DNA of 64,000 nt from NCBI GenBank assembly GCA_052379645.1, contig JBQSYU010000014.1; one strand, written 5' to 3'. The notes beneath the pieces were generated by a model. It did no database searches. It saw nothing but the letters and a program-made list of their open reading frames with translations, and was not told the DNA's origin. Both the position numbers and the translations under genes were made by a program. Positions 10,001 through 21,339 of the stretch are shown piece after piece (positions within the stretch are counted from its first letter, which is position 1; every line of letters begins with the position of its first letter). The stretch comes from Arthrobacter_H sp030452125 (lineage in GTDB: Bacteria; Actinomycetota; Actinomycetes; Actinomycetales; Micrococcaceae).

Positions 10001-11997
10001 CGGCCCAGCTCGGCGGGACGACCCAGCGAGTCGCCCTTCCAGAAGGGGAGTTTGCCGGGCTGGCCGAAGGCGGGGGAGACCAGGACCCGGTCGTGGGTGA
10101 TGTCCTCGATCTTCCAGCTCGTCGCCCCCAAGGCAAAGACGTCGCCGACCCGGGATTCGTAGACCATCTCCTCGTCGAGTTCGCCCACCCGGCGCCCGCC
10201 GCCACTCTGGTCCTCGGTGCCGATCAAAAAGACCCCGAACATGCCCCGGTCCGGGATGGTGCCCCCGGAGGTCACGGCCAGGCGTTGGGCCCCGGGGCGA
10301 CCGGACAGGGTGCCGGCATCGCGGTCCCAGATGATGCGTGGACGTAGTTCGGCGAACTCATCGGAGGGGTATTTGCCGGCCAAGAGGTCAAGGGTCGCGT
10401 CGAAGGCCGAACGGGGCAGCGCGGCAAAGGGCGCCGACCGGCGGACGACGTCGAACCATTCCTCCGCATCGACCTCACCCAACGCTGCGGCGGCGACGGT
10501 CTGCTGGGCCAGGATATCCAGCGGGTTCGCCGGAATGGATAACGCCTCGATGGCCCCGGAGCGCATGCGTTCGACGGTGATCGCCGTATTGACCAGATCC
10601 GAGCGCTGCTTGGGGAAGAAGACCCCGGTGGAGACTTCCCCGACCTGGTGTCCGGCCCGGCCCACGCGTTGCAGTCCGGAGGCCACCGAATGGGGGGATT
10701 CGACCTGGATGACCAGATCGACCAGGCCCATGTCGATGCCCAGTTCCAACGAGGAGGTGGCCACGACGCAGCGCAAGCGCCCGGACTTCAGGTCATCCTC
10801 GATGTCGGCGCGTTGGTCCTTGGAGACCGACCCGTGGTGGGCCCGGGCCAGCACGGCCTCGGCGCCTGAGCTGGCCCCGGCCTGCGCCATGACCTGCGCG
10901 GGCGGATGCTGCGGTTCGGGGGCGATGGTCGGTCCGGTGGCCGGTTCGCTGGCCGATGCGGCCCACGGATCTGAGCCGGTCAGTTCCTGCCGGGCCGCGT
11001 GGATCTCGTTCAGGTTCGCCGTCAGCCGTTCGGCCAGGCGCCGGGAGTTCGCGAAGACGATCGTGGAACGGTTGGCCTCGATGAGGTCCACGATCTTCTC
11101 CTCCACATGCGGCCAGATGCTTGCCTGCGGTTGGAAGCCGGCCAGTTCGTCGAGCTCGCTGGCTTCGGCGGCTGCGGGCAGGTTCGTCATGTCCTCCACG
11201 GGGACGGTGACCGTCAGGTCCCAGGTCTTCTGAGAGGGCGGAGCCACGATGTCCACCGGCCGGGACCCGCCCAGGAACCGGGCGACCTCGGCCCGGGGTT
11301 CGACGGTGGCCGAGAGCCCGATGCGCTGGGCCGGGGTTGTCAGCAGGGCATCGAGCCGTTCGAGCGAGACCGCCAGATGGGCCCCGCGTTTGGTGCCGGC
11401 GACGGCGTGAACCTCGTCGATGATGACCGTGTCGATGCCGGTCAGTGTCTCCCGGGCCTTGGAAGTCAGCATCAGGAACAGTGACTCGGGGGTGGTGATG
11501 AGGATATCCGGCGGACTCGTCAGCAGTTTGCGGCGGTCATTGGCCGGGGTGTCTCCCGAACGCACGCCAACACTGACCTCGGGGGCCGGCAGGCCGAGTC
11601 GTTGGGCCATCCGGGTGATCCCGATCAGCGGTGCGCGCAGGTTGCGTTCGACGTCGACGCCAAGCGCCTTCAGCGGAGAGATGTACAGGACCCGGGTCTT
11701 GCGTTTCGGGGCCTTCGCCTTCTTCCCGGGTGCAGCGACTGCATCGTCGGCATCGAGGGTGGGCAGTGCCGGTGGTTCGGTGCTGTTTCGGATGAACCCG
11801 TCCAGGGCCCAGAGGAAGGCGGAGAGGGTTTTGCCCGAACCGGTCGGGGCGACGACCAGGGCGTTGCTGCCCGCGGAAACGGCGTCCCAGGCGCCGAGCT
11901 GGGCGGCCGTCGGCGCGGCAAAGGCACCCGTGAACCACTCGCGGGTCGCGGGCGTGAACTTCTGGAGCACTGCGGCTGCTGCGGGCTTTTCTGCCAT
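7096..11997 (-). CDS. lhr: Large Lhr-family ATP-dependent helicase
   Basis: This 1633-residue SF2 helicase has the Walker A motif APTGSGKT, a DEVH box (IIDEVHAVAGTKRG), motif III SAT, and the C-terminal helicase motifs SSLELGID and QRVGRAGH. The long C-terminal region, with winged-helix and core domains, is that of Lhr, a 3'-5' DNA:RNA helicase linked to DNA damage responses. About 60 residues rich in Pro/Ala/Gln lie between the two RecA-like domains. The ATG at 11997 begins MAEKP directly before the helicase domain. The frame is open to 12063, but that part is arginine-rich and unlike the family. nei is downstream. Confidence 0.92.
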   Translation of the reverse strand: MAEKPAAAAVLQKFTPATREWFTGAFAAPTAAQLGAWDAVSAGSNALVVAPTGSGKTLSAFLWALDGFIRNSTEPPALPTLDADDAVAAPGKKAKAPKRKTRVLYISPLKALGVDVERNLRAPLIGITRMAQRLGLPAPEVSVGVRSGDTPANDRRKLLTSPPDILITTPESLFLMLTSKARETLTGIDTVIIDEVHAVAGTKRGAHLAVSLERLDALLTTPAQRIGLSATVEPRAEVARFLGGSRPVDIVAPPSQKTWDLTVTVPVEDMTNLPAAAEASELDELAGFQPQASIWPHVEEKIVDLIEANRSTIVFANSRRLAERLTANLNEIHAARQELTGSDPWAASASEPATGPTIAPEPQHPPAQVMAQAGASSGAEAVLARAHHGSVSKDQRADIEDDLKSGRLRCVVATSSLELGIDMGLVDLVIQVESPHSVASGLQRVGRAGHQVGEVSTGVFFPKQRSDLVNTAITVERMRSGAIEALSIPANPLDILAQQTVAAAALGEVDAEEWFDVVRRSAPFAALPRSAFDATLDLLAGKYPSDEFAELRPRIIWDRDAGTLSGRPGAQRLAVTSGGTIPDRGMFGVFLIGTEDQSGGGRRVGELDEEMVYESRVGDVFALGATSWKIEDITHDRVLVSPAFGQPGKLPFWKGDSLGRPAELGRALGRFRREIGGAGDDDAGARLAAIGLDGWAAANLTGYLAEQQEATSIIPSDTTLVVERFQDELGDWRVVLHSPFGMPVHAPWALAVGARLHERFGMDGSAMAADDGIVLRVPMMDDEPPGAELFLFDPEELDAIVTNEVGGSALFASRFRECAARALLLPRQNPAKRSPLWQQRQRSAQLLDVARKYPSFPIILETVRECLQDVYDLPSLRSIAAELQGRGLRIVETTTRQPSPFAQTLLFGYVAQFLYEGDSPLAERRAAALSIDPSLLGDLLGRTELRELLDPEVIAATEAELQRLSPNRRLKGLEGAADLLRLLGPLGIEELAARLRPADESADEPAQDDGEAAADAGTGSDAGPTRPAATVDEASGYAEALVRSNRALRVNLAGRPVLAAIEDAARLRDGLGVPLPMGIPLAFIEPVADPLGDLVGRYGRTHGPFTVAEAAAALGLGSAVVLSVLKRLGTESRVVEGEFRPTTGESAAGSPAASEWCDAEVLRRIRRRSLAALRAEVEPVDDATFGRFLPDWQFVGQELRGLDGVATVIDQLAGVPVPASAWEAFVLPARVADYQPGMLDELMATGEVLWSGAGTLAGNDGWISLHPAQEAALTLNPDADFEPSGVQVRLLEILASGGGYFFRQITEALGVTGQDESVLSALWELVWAGRIGNDTFAPVRGLLGGGRTAHKPRGAPPRARAPRLGRMRSPRGPGMHASGLRPGAAGATAPIAPAQPQAAGRWSLLPAPEADPTLRAHAGAEFLLDRYGVLTRGSVMVENVPGGFGRLYRVLARLEEAGRTRRGYFIEHLGAAQFSVPATVDRLRGHTRDTDLESAVSPAAGPGRVPLAVALAATDPANPYGAALPWPTVGSSEDGSSPTGQRPGRKAGAVVVLLDGRLGLYLERGGRTALVFTEEPAELEAAARALVAALRTARVERIALDKANGAPVPDTPLARALLAAGFHSSPNGLRFRP

Positions 11998-12062
11998 CGC
12001 TGAAAGCCTACGCCGAAGCACCGACGAGTTGGCGCGGGGGCGGTCGGGGCACCTCGGCACCA

Positions 12063-12521
12063 TTATTGGTGGTGGTACGGCCGCCCTCCGGCGATTTCCT
12101 GGGCACGGTAGAGCTGTTCGGCCACCACGAGCCGGACCAGTTGGTGGGGGAAGACCAGCTTGGACAGGCTCCAGGTGAAGTCGGCCCGCTGGTGCACCGA
12201 CCTGTCCACCCCGTAGGCGCCGCCGATGACCAGCACCACCGGGCGTGCGGTATCCAGCGGCTGTTGCAGGGCACGGGCCAGGGCCGGGGAATCGATGTTC
12301 TTCCCGCGTTCGTCCAGCAGGACCACATGGTCCCGTGGCTGGACCTTGGCCAGGATGCGGGCGGATTCCTCAGTGCGTGCGGCATCGCCTTCCCGGGACG
12401 AATGCGGCAGCAGGGCCCAGGACACGTCGAAGGGTTTCTTCATCCGCTTCGAATAGCGCTCGATGCCCTCGGCCACCCACGACTCGTGCTTCTTCCCGAT
12501 GGCCAGTATGCGCAGCGTCAT
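12063..12521 (-). CDS. rlmH: 23S rRNA (pseudouridine-1915-N3)-methyltransferase RlmH
   Basis: This is a 152-residue SPOUT-class methyltransferase that methylates N3 of pseudouridine 1915 in helix 69 of 23S rRNA on 70S ribosomes, using S-adenosylmethionine. The SAM-binding knot is seen in VVLVIGGAYGVD and the C-terminal FPHQLVRLVVAEQLYRA. Length and motifs match RlmH throughout. It lies immediately upstream of the lhr gene on the same strand. A PAP2 phosphatase gene diverges from it, with only 18 bases between the two start codons. Confidence 0.95.
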   Translation of the reverse strand: MTLRILAIGKKHESWVAEGIERYSKRMKKPFDVSWALLPHSSREGDAARTEESARILAKVQPRDHVVLLDERGKNIDSPALARALQQPLDTARPVVLVIGGAYGVDRSVHQRADFTWSLSKLVFPHQLVRLVVAEQLYRAQEIAGGRPYHHQ

Positions 12522-12539
12522 GGCATTAGTCTGACAGGC

Positions 12540-13310
12540 ATGCCCACTTCCTGTTCACCCGAGCCTCCCCCACGGGGGCATCCGGTCGCCGACGCCGCGG
12601 CACGCAGGCTGCCCTCGCGACTCGGGGCCTATGGTGCCTTGTGGATCACGCTGGTCATCGGCGCCTCCTTCGTCACCCTAATGACCCTCTTTGCCGCCAA
12701 TATCTACGAATCCCTGGCGGAGAAGGACAACCTGGCCGCAGTGGACCGGCCGTTACTGGCCTGGGTGATGACGTGGCGCAGCCCGCTGGCCGACACAGCG
12801 GTCACCTGGTTCACCAACACCGGCTCGGTCATCGGGATGTCGATTATTGCCCTGGCAGCGATCGCCGTGCTGACGCGGATCCGTCGGTCCTGGCGGCCGC
12901 TGCTGCTTATCGGTGCGGCGGGGGCCGGCTCCGTGGTGATGACCATTGCAGGCAAGGATCTGATCGGGCGGACCCGGCCACCGATGGCCGACGCCGTCCC
13001 GCCCTATGAAACCTCGCCGTCGTTCCCCTCCGGGCATACGCTCAACGCGACGGCGATCATCATGGTCATCGCCTATTTGTGGTTCCTGCAGCTCGAACGC
13101 CGCTGGACCCGGGCGCTGAAGGTCGCCGGCTGTGTGGCCTATGTGGTCCTCATCGGCGGCAGCCGCATCTATCTGGGCCACCATTGGTTCACGGATGTCG
13201 CCGTGGCCTGGGCACTCGGGCTGGGCTGGGCGGCGTTGGTGGTGTTGGCGCACCACGTCTTCCACACCGTCCGCCGCGTCAGGCGCGAGCAGGGATCAGC
13301 CCAGACGTAG
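12540..13310 (+). CDS. PAP2-family membrane phosphatase
   Basis: This 256-residue integral membrane protein carries the three PAP2 phosphatase motifs: KDLIGRTRP (Lys and Arg-Pro), PSGH, and SRIYLGHHWFTD with the catalytic His. There are about six membrane helices, starting near residue 35. Likely substrates are undecaprenyl pyrophosphate or phosphatidic acid at the outer face of the membrane, and the sequence does not decide between them. The ATG at 12540 is chosen because the frame upstream is antisense to rlmH. Divergence from rlmH leaves a very short promoter region. Confidence 0.88.
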   Translation: MPTSCSPEPPPRGHPVADAAARRLPSRLGAYGALWITLVIGASFVTLMTLFAANIYESLAEKDNLAAVDRPLLAWVMTWRSPLADTAVTWFTNTGSVIGMSIIALAAIAVLTRIRRSWRPLLLIGAAGAGSVVMTIAGKDLIGRTRPPMADAVPPYETSPSFPSGHTLNATAIIMVIAYLWFLQLERRWTRALKVAGCVAYVVLIGGSRIYLGHHWFTDVAVAWALGLGWAALVVLAHHVFHTVRRVRREQGSAQT

Positions 13311-13328
13311 GCCTTGCCGGGGGACAGA

Positions 13329-14081
13329 TCATTGTCCCGACTGGTGCTTCAACCCGGACAGCACGTCATGGTTCAGCTGGGAGATCATGTCCAAGGGGAT
13401 GCCCGCCGGGCAGACCGCGGTGCATTCACCGATCTGCGTGCAGCCGCCGAAGCCCTCGGCATCGTGCTGTTCGACCATCGCCAGGGCCCGCTCGTCCCGT
13501 TCGGGCTGGCCCTGGGGCAGCGAACCGAGGTGGGTGATCTTGGCGCCGAGGAACAACGACGCCGAACCGTTGGGGCAGGCGGCCACGCAGGCCCCGCAGC
13601 CGATGCATGCCGCGGCGTCGAAGGCCCGGTCGGCATCCTTCTTCGGCACGGTGACGGCGTTGGCGTCCGCCGCGGCGCCGGTGGGGGCGCTGACGTAACC
13701 GCCGGCTTCGATGATCCGGTCCAGGGCGCTGCGGTCCACCACCAGATCCCGGATCACCGGGAACGCCGTCGAACGCCAGGGTTCGACGTCGATGACCTGG
13801 CCGTCCTCGAAGTGGCGCATGTAGAGCTGGCAGGTGGTGGTCAACGCCTCGGGGCCGTGGGCCAGCCCGTTGATCACCAGGGAGCACATCCCGCAGATCC
13901 CCTCGCGGCAGTCGTGGTCGAAGGCCACCGGTTCCCCGCCGTTGAGCGTGAGGTCCTCGTTGAGCAGATCGAGGACCTCCAAAAACGACATGTCGGGGGA
14001 GATCTCGTCGACCTCGTAGGCCTCCATGGCCCCGGGCTGGTCCTGATGGTGTTGGCGCCAGATCCGCAATGTGATCTTCAT
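13329..14081 (-). CDS. sdhB: Succinate dehydrogenase iron-sulfur subunit SdhB
   Basis: This 250-residue subunit carries the three iron-sulfur clusters that pass electrons from the flavoprotein to the membrane anchor. The [2Fe-2S] ligands are in CREGICGMC plus a downstream Cys. The [4Fe-4S] motif is CIGCGACVAACP, and the third cluster uses CTQIGECTAVCP. It is the last gene of the acnA-sdhCAB operon, and its ATG overlaps the sdhA stop codon (ATGA). The sequence is of the Bacillus/fumarate-reductase-like type that pairs with a single cytochrome b subunit. Confidence 0.95.
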   Translation of the reverse strand: MKITLRIWRQHHQDQPGAMEAYEVDEISPDMSFLEVLDLLNEDLTLNGGEPVAFDHDCREGICGMCSLVINGLAHGPEALTTTCQLYMRHFEDGQVIDVEPWRSTAFPVIRDLVVDRSALDRIIEAGGYVSAPTGAAADANAVTVPKKDADRAFDAAACIGCGACVAACPNGSASLFLGAKITHLGSLPQGQPERDERALAMVEQHDAEGFGGCTQIGECTAVCPAGIPLDMISQLNHDVLSGLKHQSGQ

Positions 14082-16024
14082 TTGTAGCTCCTTTGCTGGA
14101 CCTTGATGTTCTCGAATTCGAGGTGTTCACGGTGCAGTACCGGCTCGTCTCCATCGCCGCCGAATTCCCAGGCGGCCACGTAGCTGAAGTCCTCGTCCTG
14201 CCGCAGGGCCTCGCCGCCCTCGGTCTGGCTTTCGGAACGGAAATGCGCCCCGCAGGACTCCTCGCGGTGCAGTGCGTCGATGCACATCAGCTCCGCGAGC
14301 CCGAAGAAGTCGGCGACCCGGCCCGCCCGCTCCAGGGACTGGTTCAATTCCTCGTTGACCCCGGTGACCTTCACATCCGTCCAGAACTCGTCACGCAGCC
14401 GGCGGATCTCTTCGATGGCGTGGCTGAGTCCTTCGGCATTGCGTTCCATGCCGCAGTACTCCCAGACGATGGACCCGAGCTCTTTGTGGAAGGAATCCAC
14501 CGAACGGCTCCCGTTGATGGACAGCAGCCGTTCGGTGCGTTCACGGACGCCCTCGGCGGCCTCGACGACGGCTGGATGGTTGGCGTCGACGTCGGCGGGC
14601 AACGGGTTGCGGGCCAGATAGTCGTTGATGGTCCCGGGCAGCACGAAGTAGCCGTCGGCCAACCCCTGCATCAGGGCGCTGGCGCCGAGCCGGTTGGCGC
14701 CGTGGTCGGAGAAGTTCGCCTCGCCGATGACGAAGAGACCGGGGATGGAGCTTTGCAGGTCGTAATCCACCCACAGCCCGCCCATCGTGTAGTGGATGGC
14801 CGGATAGATGCGCATGGGCGCCTGATAGGGGTCCTCGTCGGTGATCTTGGCGTACATGTCGAAGAGGTTGCCGTATTTCTCCTCGATGACGTGCCGGCCC
14901 AACCGCTTGATGGCGTGGGTGAGATCCAGATAGACCCCCAGGCCTCCCGGGCCCACGCCGCGGCCCTCGTCGCATTGCTTCTTCGCCGCCCGCGAGGCCA
15001 CGTCCCGGGGGACCAGGTTGCCGAAGGCCGGGTAGACCCGTTCCAGGTAGTAGTCGCGTTCGTCCTCGGGGATGTCCGCCGGGGCCCGGTCGTCGCCGGC
15101 CTTGACCGGCACCCAGATCCGTCCGTCGTTGCGCAACGATTCGCTCATCAGGGTCAGCTTCGACTGGTGGTCCCCGCTGACCGGGATGCAGGTGGGGTGG
15201 ATCTGCGTATAGCAGGGGTTGGCGAAATAGGCGCCCTTGCGGTGGGCCCGCCAGCTGGCGGTGACATTGCAGCCCATCGCATTGGTGGAGAGGTAGTAGA
15301 CGTTGCCGTAGCCGCCGCTGGCCAGTACGACCGCGTCGGCCAGATGCGTCTCGAATTCGCCGGTGACCATGTCCCGGACCACCACCCCGCGGGCCTTGCC
15401 GTCGATGACGATCAGGTCCAGCATCTCGTGCCGGGTGTTCAACTCCACGGTCCCGGCCCCCACCTGGCGCTCCAGCGCCTGGTAGGCGCCCAGCAGCAGC
15501 TGCTGACCGGTCTGCCCGCGGGCGTAGAACGTCCGGGAGACCTGGACGCCACCGAAGGAACGGGTATCCAGCAGGCCGCCGTATTCGCGGGCGAAGGGGA
15601 CCCCCTGGGCCACTGCCTGGTCGATGATCGCCGCACTGACCTGGGCCAGGCGGTAGACGTTGGATTCGCGTGAACGGTAGTCCCCGCCCTTGACCGTGTC
15701 GTAGAACAGCCGGTGGATGCTGTCCCCGTCGTTGCGGTAGTCCTTCGCCGCGTTGATCCCGCCCTGGGCGGCGATGCTGTGGGCCCGGCGGGCGCTGTCC
15801 TGATAGCAGAAGACCTTCACGTTGTAGCCGGCCTCACCCAGGGTCGCCGCCGCGGACCCACCGGCGAGCCCGGTGCCGATGACGATGATGGAGACCTTGC
15901 GCCGGTTGGCCGGACTGATCAGCTTGGCCTCGAAACGTCGTTTGTCCCAGCGGTCCTTCAGCGGCCCGCCGGGGTCCTGAGTGTCCTGCAGCGGGTCGCC
16001 TTCGGTGAAGTAATCGTTCATCAT
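14078..16024 (-). CDS. sdhA: Succinate dehydrogenase flavoprotein subunit SdhA
   Basis: This 648-residue FAD subunit oxidises succinate to fumarate. The N-terminal dinucleotide motif IGTGLAGGSAA and the HSIAAQGGINAAK motif, whose His covalently binds FAD, are both present. The active-site residues near HPTCIP and the C-terminal region also fit. The first of two tandem ATGs (16024) overlaps the sdhC stop codon as ATGA and has GGAG directly upstream. The stop in turn overlaps the sdhB start, so translation is coupled along the operon. Confidence 0.95.
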   Translation of the reverse strand: MMNDYFTEGDPLQDTQDPGGPLKDRWDKRRFEAKLISPANRRKVSIIVIGTGLAGGSAAATLGEAGYNVKVFCYQDSARRAHSIAAQGGINAAKDYRNDGDSIHRLFYDTVKGGDYRSRESNVYRLAQVSAAIIDQAVAQGVPFAREYGGLLDTRSFGGVQVSRTFYARGQTGQQLLLGAYQALERQVGAGTVELNTRHEMLDLIVIDGKARGVVVRDMVTGEFETHLADAVVLASGGYGNVYYLSTNAMGCNVTASWRAHRKGAYFANPCYTQIHPTCIPVSGDHQSKLTLMSESLRNDGRIWVPVKAGDDRAPADIPEDERDYYLERVYPAFGNLVPRDVASRAAKKQCDEGRGVGPGGLGVYLDLTHAIKRLGRHVIEEKYGNLFDMYAKITDEDPYQAPMRIYPAIHYTMGGLWVDYDLQSSIPGLFVIGEANFSDHGANRLGASALMQGLADGYFVLPGTINDYLARNPLPADVDANHPAVVEAAEGVRERTERLLSINGSRSVDSFHKELGSIVWEYCGMERNAEGLSHAIEEIRRLRDEFWTDVKVTGVNEELNQSLERAGRVADFFGLAELMCIDALHREESCGAHFRSESQTEGGEALRQDEDFSYVAAWEFGGDGDEPVLHREHLEFENIKVQQRSYK

Positions 16025-16739
16025 GCTCCTACCCATCCGATCAAGATGCTCAGTGGTGGTACGAGGAAGCCGACGATGATCACGAAGGTGACCACGTAGG
16101 CCAGCCCATTGAGCCGGCGTCGTACCGCGATGCTGGTGTTTGCGCCCAGGGAGGCGAAGGCGCTCCAGATGCCGTGGCGCAGGTGGAAGCCCAGGGCGAT
16201 GAGCGCGATGACATAGGAGAGCACCACCCACCAGATGGAGAAGCCGTTGACCATCCGCTCATAGGCGCTGTCCGAGGCTCCGCCGGGGTGGATGACGTTC
16301 CCGGTCAGATGCAGCAGGTGGTAGACGACGAACAGGGCGATCGTCACCCCGCCCCAGCGCATCGTGAAGGAGGCATAGCTGCGTTGCACGCCGCGGCGGT
16401 TCTGCGTGGTCTGGTACCGCCAGCCGCCCCCGCCGGCGGTGGCCGCCCGGGACCGGTGCCAGAGCACGAAGGCCGCCCAGATGTGGGCGCCGACGCTGAT
16501 CAGCAGGATCACGCGCAGGATCCACAGGGCCCCGGCATAGGGAAGCAGGGGCTCGAGGATCGTGCGCAGGTACGCCGAGTAGCCGTCGAAGGCCTCCTGG
16601 CCCGCGAAGACCTTCAGGTTCCCGTACATATGCGCGATCAGGAACAGCACCATGATTAGCCCGCCCACGGCCATGACCGCATGCAGGACGGCCGAGGAGC
16701 GCAGCACCGGGACCCGCCCGCGCTTGGTGTCGGTGGCAC

Positions 16740-16743
<4 letters not shown>
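16021..16743 (-). CDS. sdhC: Succinate dehydrogenase cytochrome b subunit SdhC
   Basis: This 240-residue membrane anchor has five hydrophobic helices and the conserved His residues (for example HAVMAVGG, HMYGN, HIWAA, YHLLHLTGN, FHLRHG) expected of a di-heme cytochrome b558. It matches the single-anchor, Bacillus subtilis-type succinate dehydrogenase that reduces menaquinone. No separate sdhD gene is present, as expected for this type. Its ATG overlaps the acnA stop codon and its stop overlaps sdhA. Confidence 0.92.
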
Positions 16744-19532
<2,789 letters not shown>

Positions 19533-19803
19533 TTTGGGGGCACCTGGCTTTTCGTGTCGAAGCGAACTCCACCGGGCCGGTGGTCCCCAACGTACGCCGA
19601 GATGACGCAAGAGACCATGACATTAGTCGTCCAATCTAGGGGAGCCCCGGACGCCCATCCAATAAAAACGTGATCGGGGGCACATCAGCTGTGTTTGGCC
19701 GTAGGATGGAACCACAGTGCGCCGCAGGTGGAAAGGGCAGCCCGCGGCTTCGAGCCGCAGGAACGCGGATGCAGTGCCCTGTGGTGTTGCCGGGAGGCTG
19801 ACG

Positions 19804-20265
19804 ATGAAGAAGTTTTCCCTGACGGCGCTGGGACGCCGCCACCTGGAAACGGCCAGCTGCGCCGGTAGCGGGCGCAGCGCCAGCACGGTATACGGCGGAC
19901 ACGAGCACGTCCTGCGCCAAACCGTCATTGCACTGAAGGCCGGACAGGAACTGAACGAACACGTGAACCCGGGCGAGGCCACCGTCCTGGTCATGAGCGG
20001 GAAGGTGTCGCTGTCCTCGCGCGGTGAGAGCTGGGAAGGCAGCGCAGTGGACCTGTTGGTCGTGCCCCAGGGTTTCTACGCCGTGGAGGCCCTGGAGGAT
20101 TCGGTGTTGGTCCTCACCGTGGCGAAAACCGACCGGGGGCCCATGGCCACCGATCAGTCCTGGCAGGACAAGGCGCGTGGCAAGGCGGGCAGGGGCCCGG
20201 CTTCGACGCCACGCACCGATCGGCATGCCGACCCCGTCGGGGCCGAGGCGCTGGCCCACGAATAG
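19804..20265 (+). CDS. Cupin-domain protein
   Basis: This 153-residue protein is a single cupin barrel. The first motif resembles LKAGQELNEHVNPGEATVLVMSGKV (described here by residues 46-70), with His and Glu in place for metal binding, and the second is VPQGFYAVEALEDSVLVLTVAK. The tail from residue 115 is polar and probably disordered. The ATG at 19804 has GGGAGG about 7 bases upstream, and an in-frame upstream extension to 19717 is not needed. It converges on the Crp/Fnr gene, with 10 bases between stop codons. Its role is unknown; a small-molecule sensor or a stress-linked protein would fit. Confidence 0.7.
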   Translation: MKKFSLTALGRRHLETASCAGSGRSASTVYGGHEHVLRQTVIALKAGQELNEHVNPGEATVLVMSGKVSLSSRGESWEGSAVDLLVVPQGFYAVEALEDSVLVLTVAKTDRGPMATDQSWQDKARGKAGRGPASTPRTDRHADPVGAEALAHE

Positions 20266-20275
20266 AACTGGTGCT

Positions 20276-21022
20276 TCAGTGTCCGGCGGCGGCAGCCAAT
20301 CGCCGCCGGTCGAGGATCATGGTCCAGCAACGACCGGAATCCACGATGCGATCGGCCCGCAGCCGGCTCATGACCCTGCTGGCCGTTTCCGGGGTCACCC
20401 CGGTCAGCGCAGCAAGGTCGGCACGGGTCAGCGGGATGGGCAGATCGATGCATCCCTTCCGCGGCTCACCGAAGGTATCGGCAAGTTCCAGGAGCCGGGC
20501 CGCGATCCGCACCCCGGCTTCTTCACTGGAGAGCCGGCGGATGCGTTGTTGTGCTCTTTCGTGTCGGTGGGCCAGTTCGTCCAACACCCCGAGGGCCAGA
20601 TCCGCACGGGTCTCCAGCATGGCCCTGAATGCAGCGGCCGGTATGGCCAGCAGCTGGCTGTGGGTCAGTGCCGTCGCGGTGTCGGGGTATCCGGTTCCCC
20701 TGGACCCGCTGACGGCTCCGAAGACCGCCGGTGGGCCGAAGATATCGAATACGACGTCCTGACCTCGGCGTGAGGGCCGACTGATCTTGACGGCTCCGGT
20801 GGCCAGGATGAACAAGTAGTCCGCATCGTCTCCATGGCCGTGGACCAGATCCCCGGGCCACCGCTGCAGCATTTGTGTATGGATTTCAAGGGCCAGCAGG
20901 TCCGCATCGGAGAAGCTGCCCACCAGGGGAGTACGGCGCAGTAGCCGCAAACTCGTTCGTTGTCGGTCGTCGGTGACCGCCGTCGCGGTCGGGAACGACG
21001 GCGGCGCCTGTTCCTTGAACAT
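20276..21022 (-). CDS. Crp/Fnr-family transcriptional regulator
   Basis: This 248-residue regulator has an N-terminal cyclic-nucleotide-binding-type beta-roll, a dimerisation helix and a C-terminal winged helix. The recognition helix reads TPETASRVMSRL. Its E-x-x-S-R pattern is that of FNR-type proteins, which bind TTGAT half-sites, rather than the R-E-x-x-x-R of CRP. Only two cysteines occur, both near the C-terminus, so an oxygen-sensing Fe-S cluster is unlikely. NO or heme sensing (DNR-like) is possible but unproven. The ATG at 21022 has GGAAGG upstream; the longer open frame runs into a terminator hairpin. Confidence 0.82.
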   Translation of the reverse strand: MFKEQAPPSFPTATAVTDDRQRTSLRLLRRTPLVGSFSDADLLALEIHTQMLQRWPGDLVHGHGDDADYLFILATGAVKISRPSRRGQDVVFDIFGPPAVFGAVSGSRGTGYPDTATALTHSQLLAIPAAAFRAMLETRADLALGVLDELAHRHERAQQRIRRLSSEEAGVRIAARLLELADTFGEPRKGCIDLPIPLTRADLAALTGVTPETASRVMSRLRADRIVDSGRCWTMILDRRRLAAAAGH

Positions 21023-21149
21023 ATGACTCAACCTTCCCCCACCGAAGCGCACGGCGGACTGGTTGGCCCCGCCAGCGGTCGACTCCCACGGATCGGACGT
21101 TTTCAGCCTAGATGGACTTCGGGAATCAGACCATGGGGTGGGCATGAAA

Positions 21150-21190
21150 AAGGCGTTTGCATCGTTGTTTTCCAACGATGCAAACGCCTT
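21150..21190 (-). terminator. Strong hairpin terminator, probably the former tRNA-Ser terminator
   Basis: Two perfect 18-base arms (21150-21167 and 21173-21190) flank a 5-base loop. Read on the minus strand, the stem ends in a run of T. It sits 5 bases outside attL. Before integration it would have directly followed the 3' end of tRNA-Ser(CGA), so it is most likely that tRNA's own terminator. Confidence 0.85.
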
Positions 21191-21194
21191 CCCA

Positions 21195-21218
21195 CTGGCG
21201 GTGACGGTGGGATTTGAA
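21195..21218. repeat. attL core (24-bp copy of the tRNA-Ser 3' end)
   Basis: The 24 bases at 21195-21218 are identical to 30561-30584. They begin CTGGCGGTGACGG and correspond to the 3' terminus (CCA end, acceptor stem and part of the T arm) of the minus-strand tRNA-Ser. The rest of the tRNA is absent here, which marks this as the attachment-site duplication left by integration. Confidence 0.9.
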
Positions 21219-21313
21219 ACCTCTCACAAGGCAAATGCTTACGCAGAAGCTGCATGATCTAGGGAATTTTTATCACTCAACGTCATGCTCAATCATCACG
21301 AATTGCGGTCAGA

Positions 21314-21332
21314 TGTTGCCAAAATGTTGCCA
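21314..21332. repeat. Arm-type integrase site, left (TGTTGCCAAAATGTTGCCA)
   Basis: The 19-base sequence TGTTGCCAAAATGTTGCCA consists of two TGTTGCCA units 11 bases apart. The same 19 bases occur at 30473-30491. Each copy lies within about 100 bases of an att core, and both have the same orientation. This is the layout of arm-type binding sites for a tyrosine recombinase. Confidence 0.65.
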
Positions 21333-21339
21333 GGGATCG

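Noticed and set aside
11998..12063. N-terminal extension of lhr
   Set aside because: The extra 22 codons are arginine-rich, overlap the 3' end of rlmH and lack a ribosome-binding site.
14093..15673. Long plus-strand frame opposite sdhA
   Set aside because: It is an antisense shadow produced by high-GC codon bias; sdhA is certain.
21023..21175. N-terminal extension of the Crp/Fnr protein
   Set aside because: It would begin inside the terminator hairpin next to attL; the ATG at 21022 is better placed.
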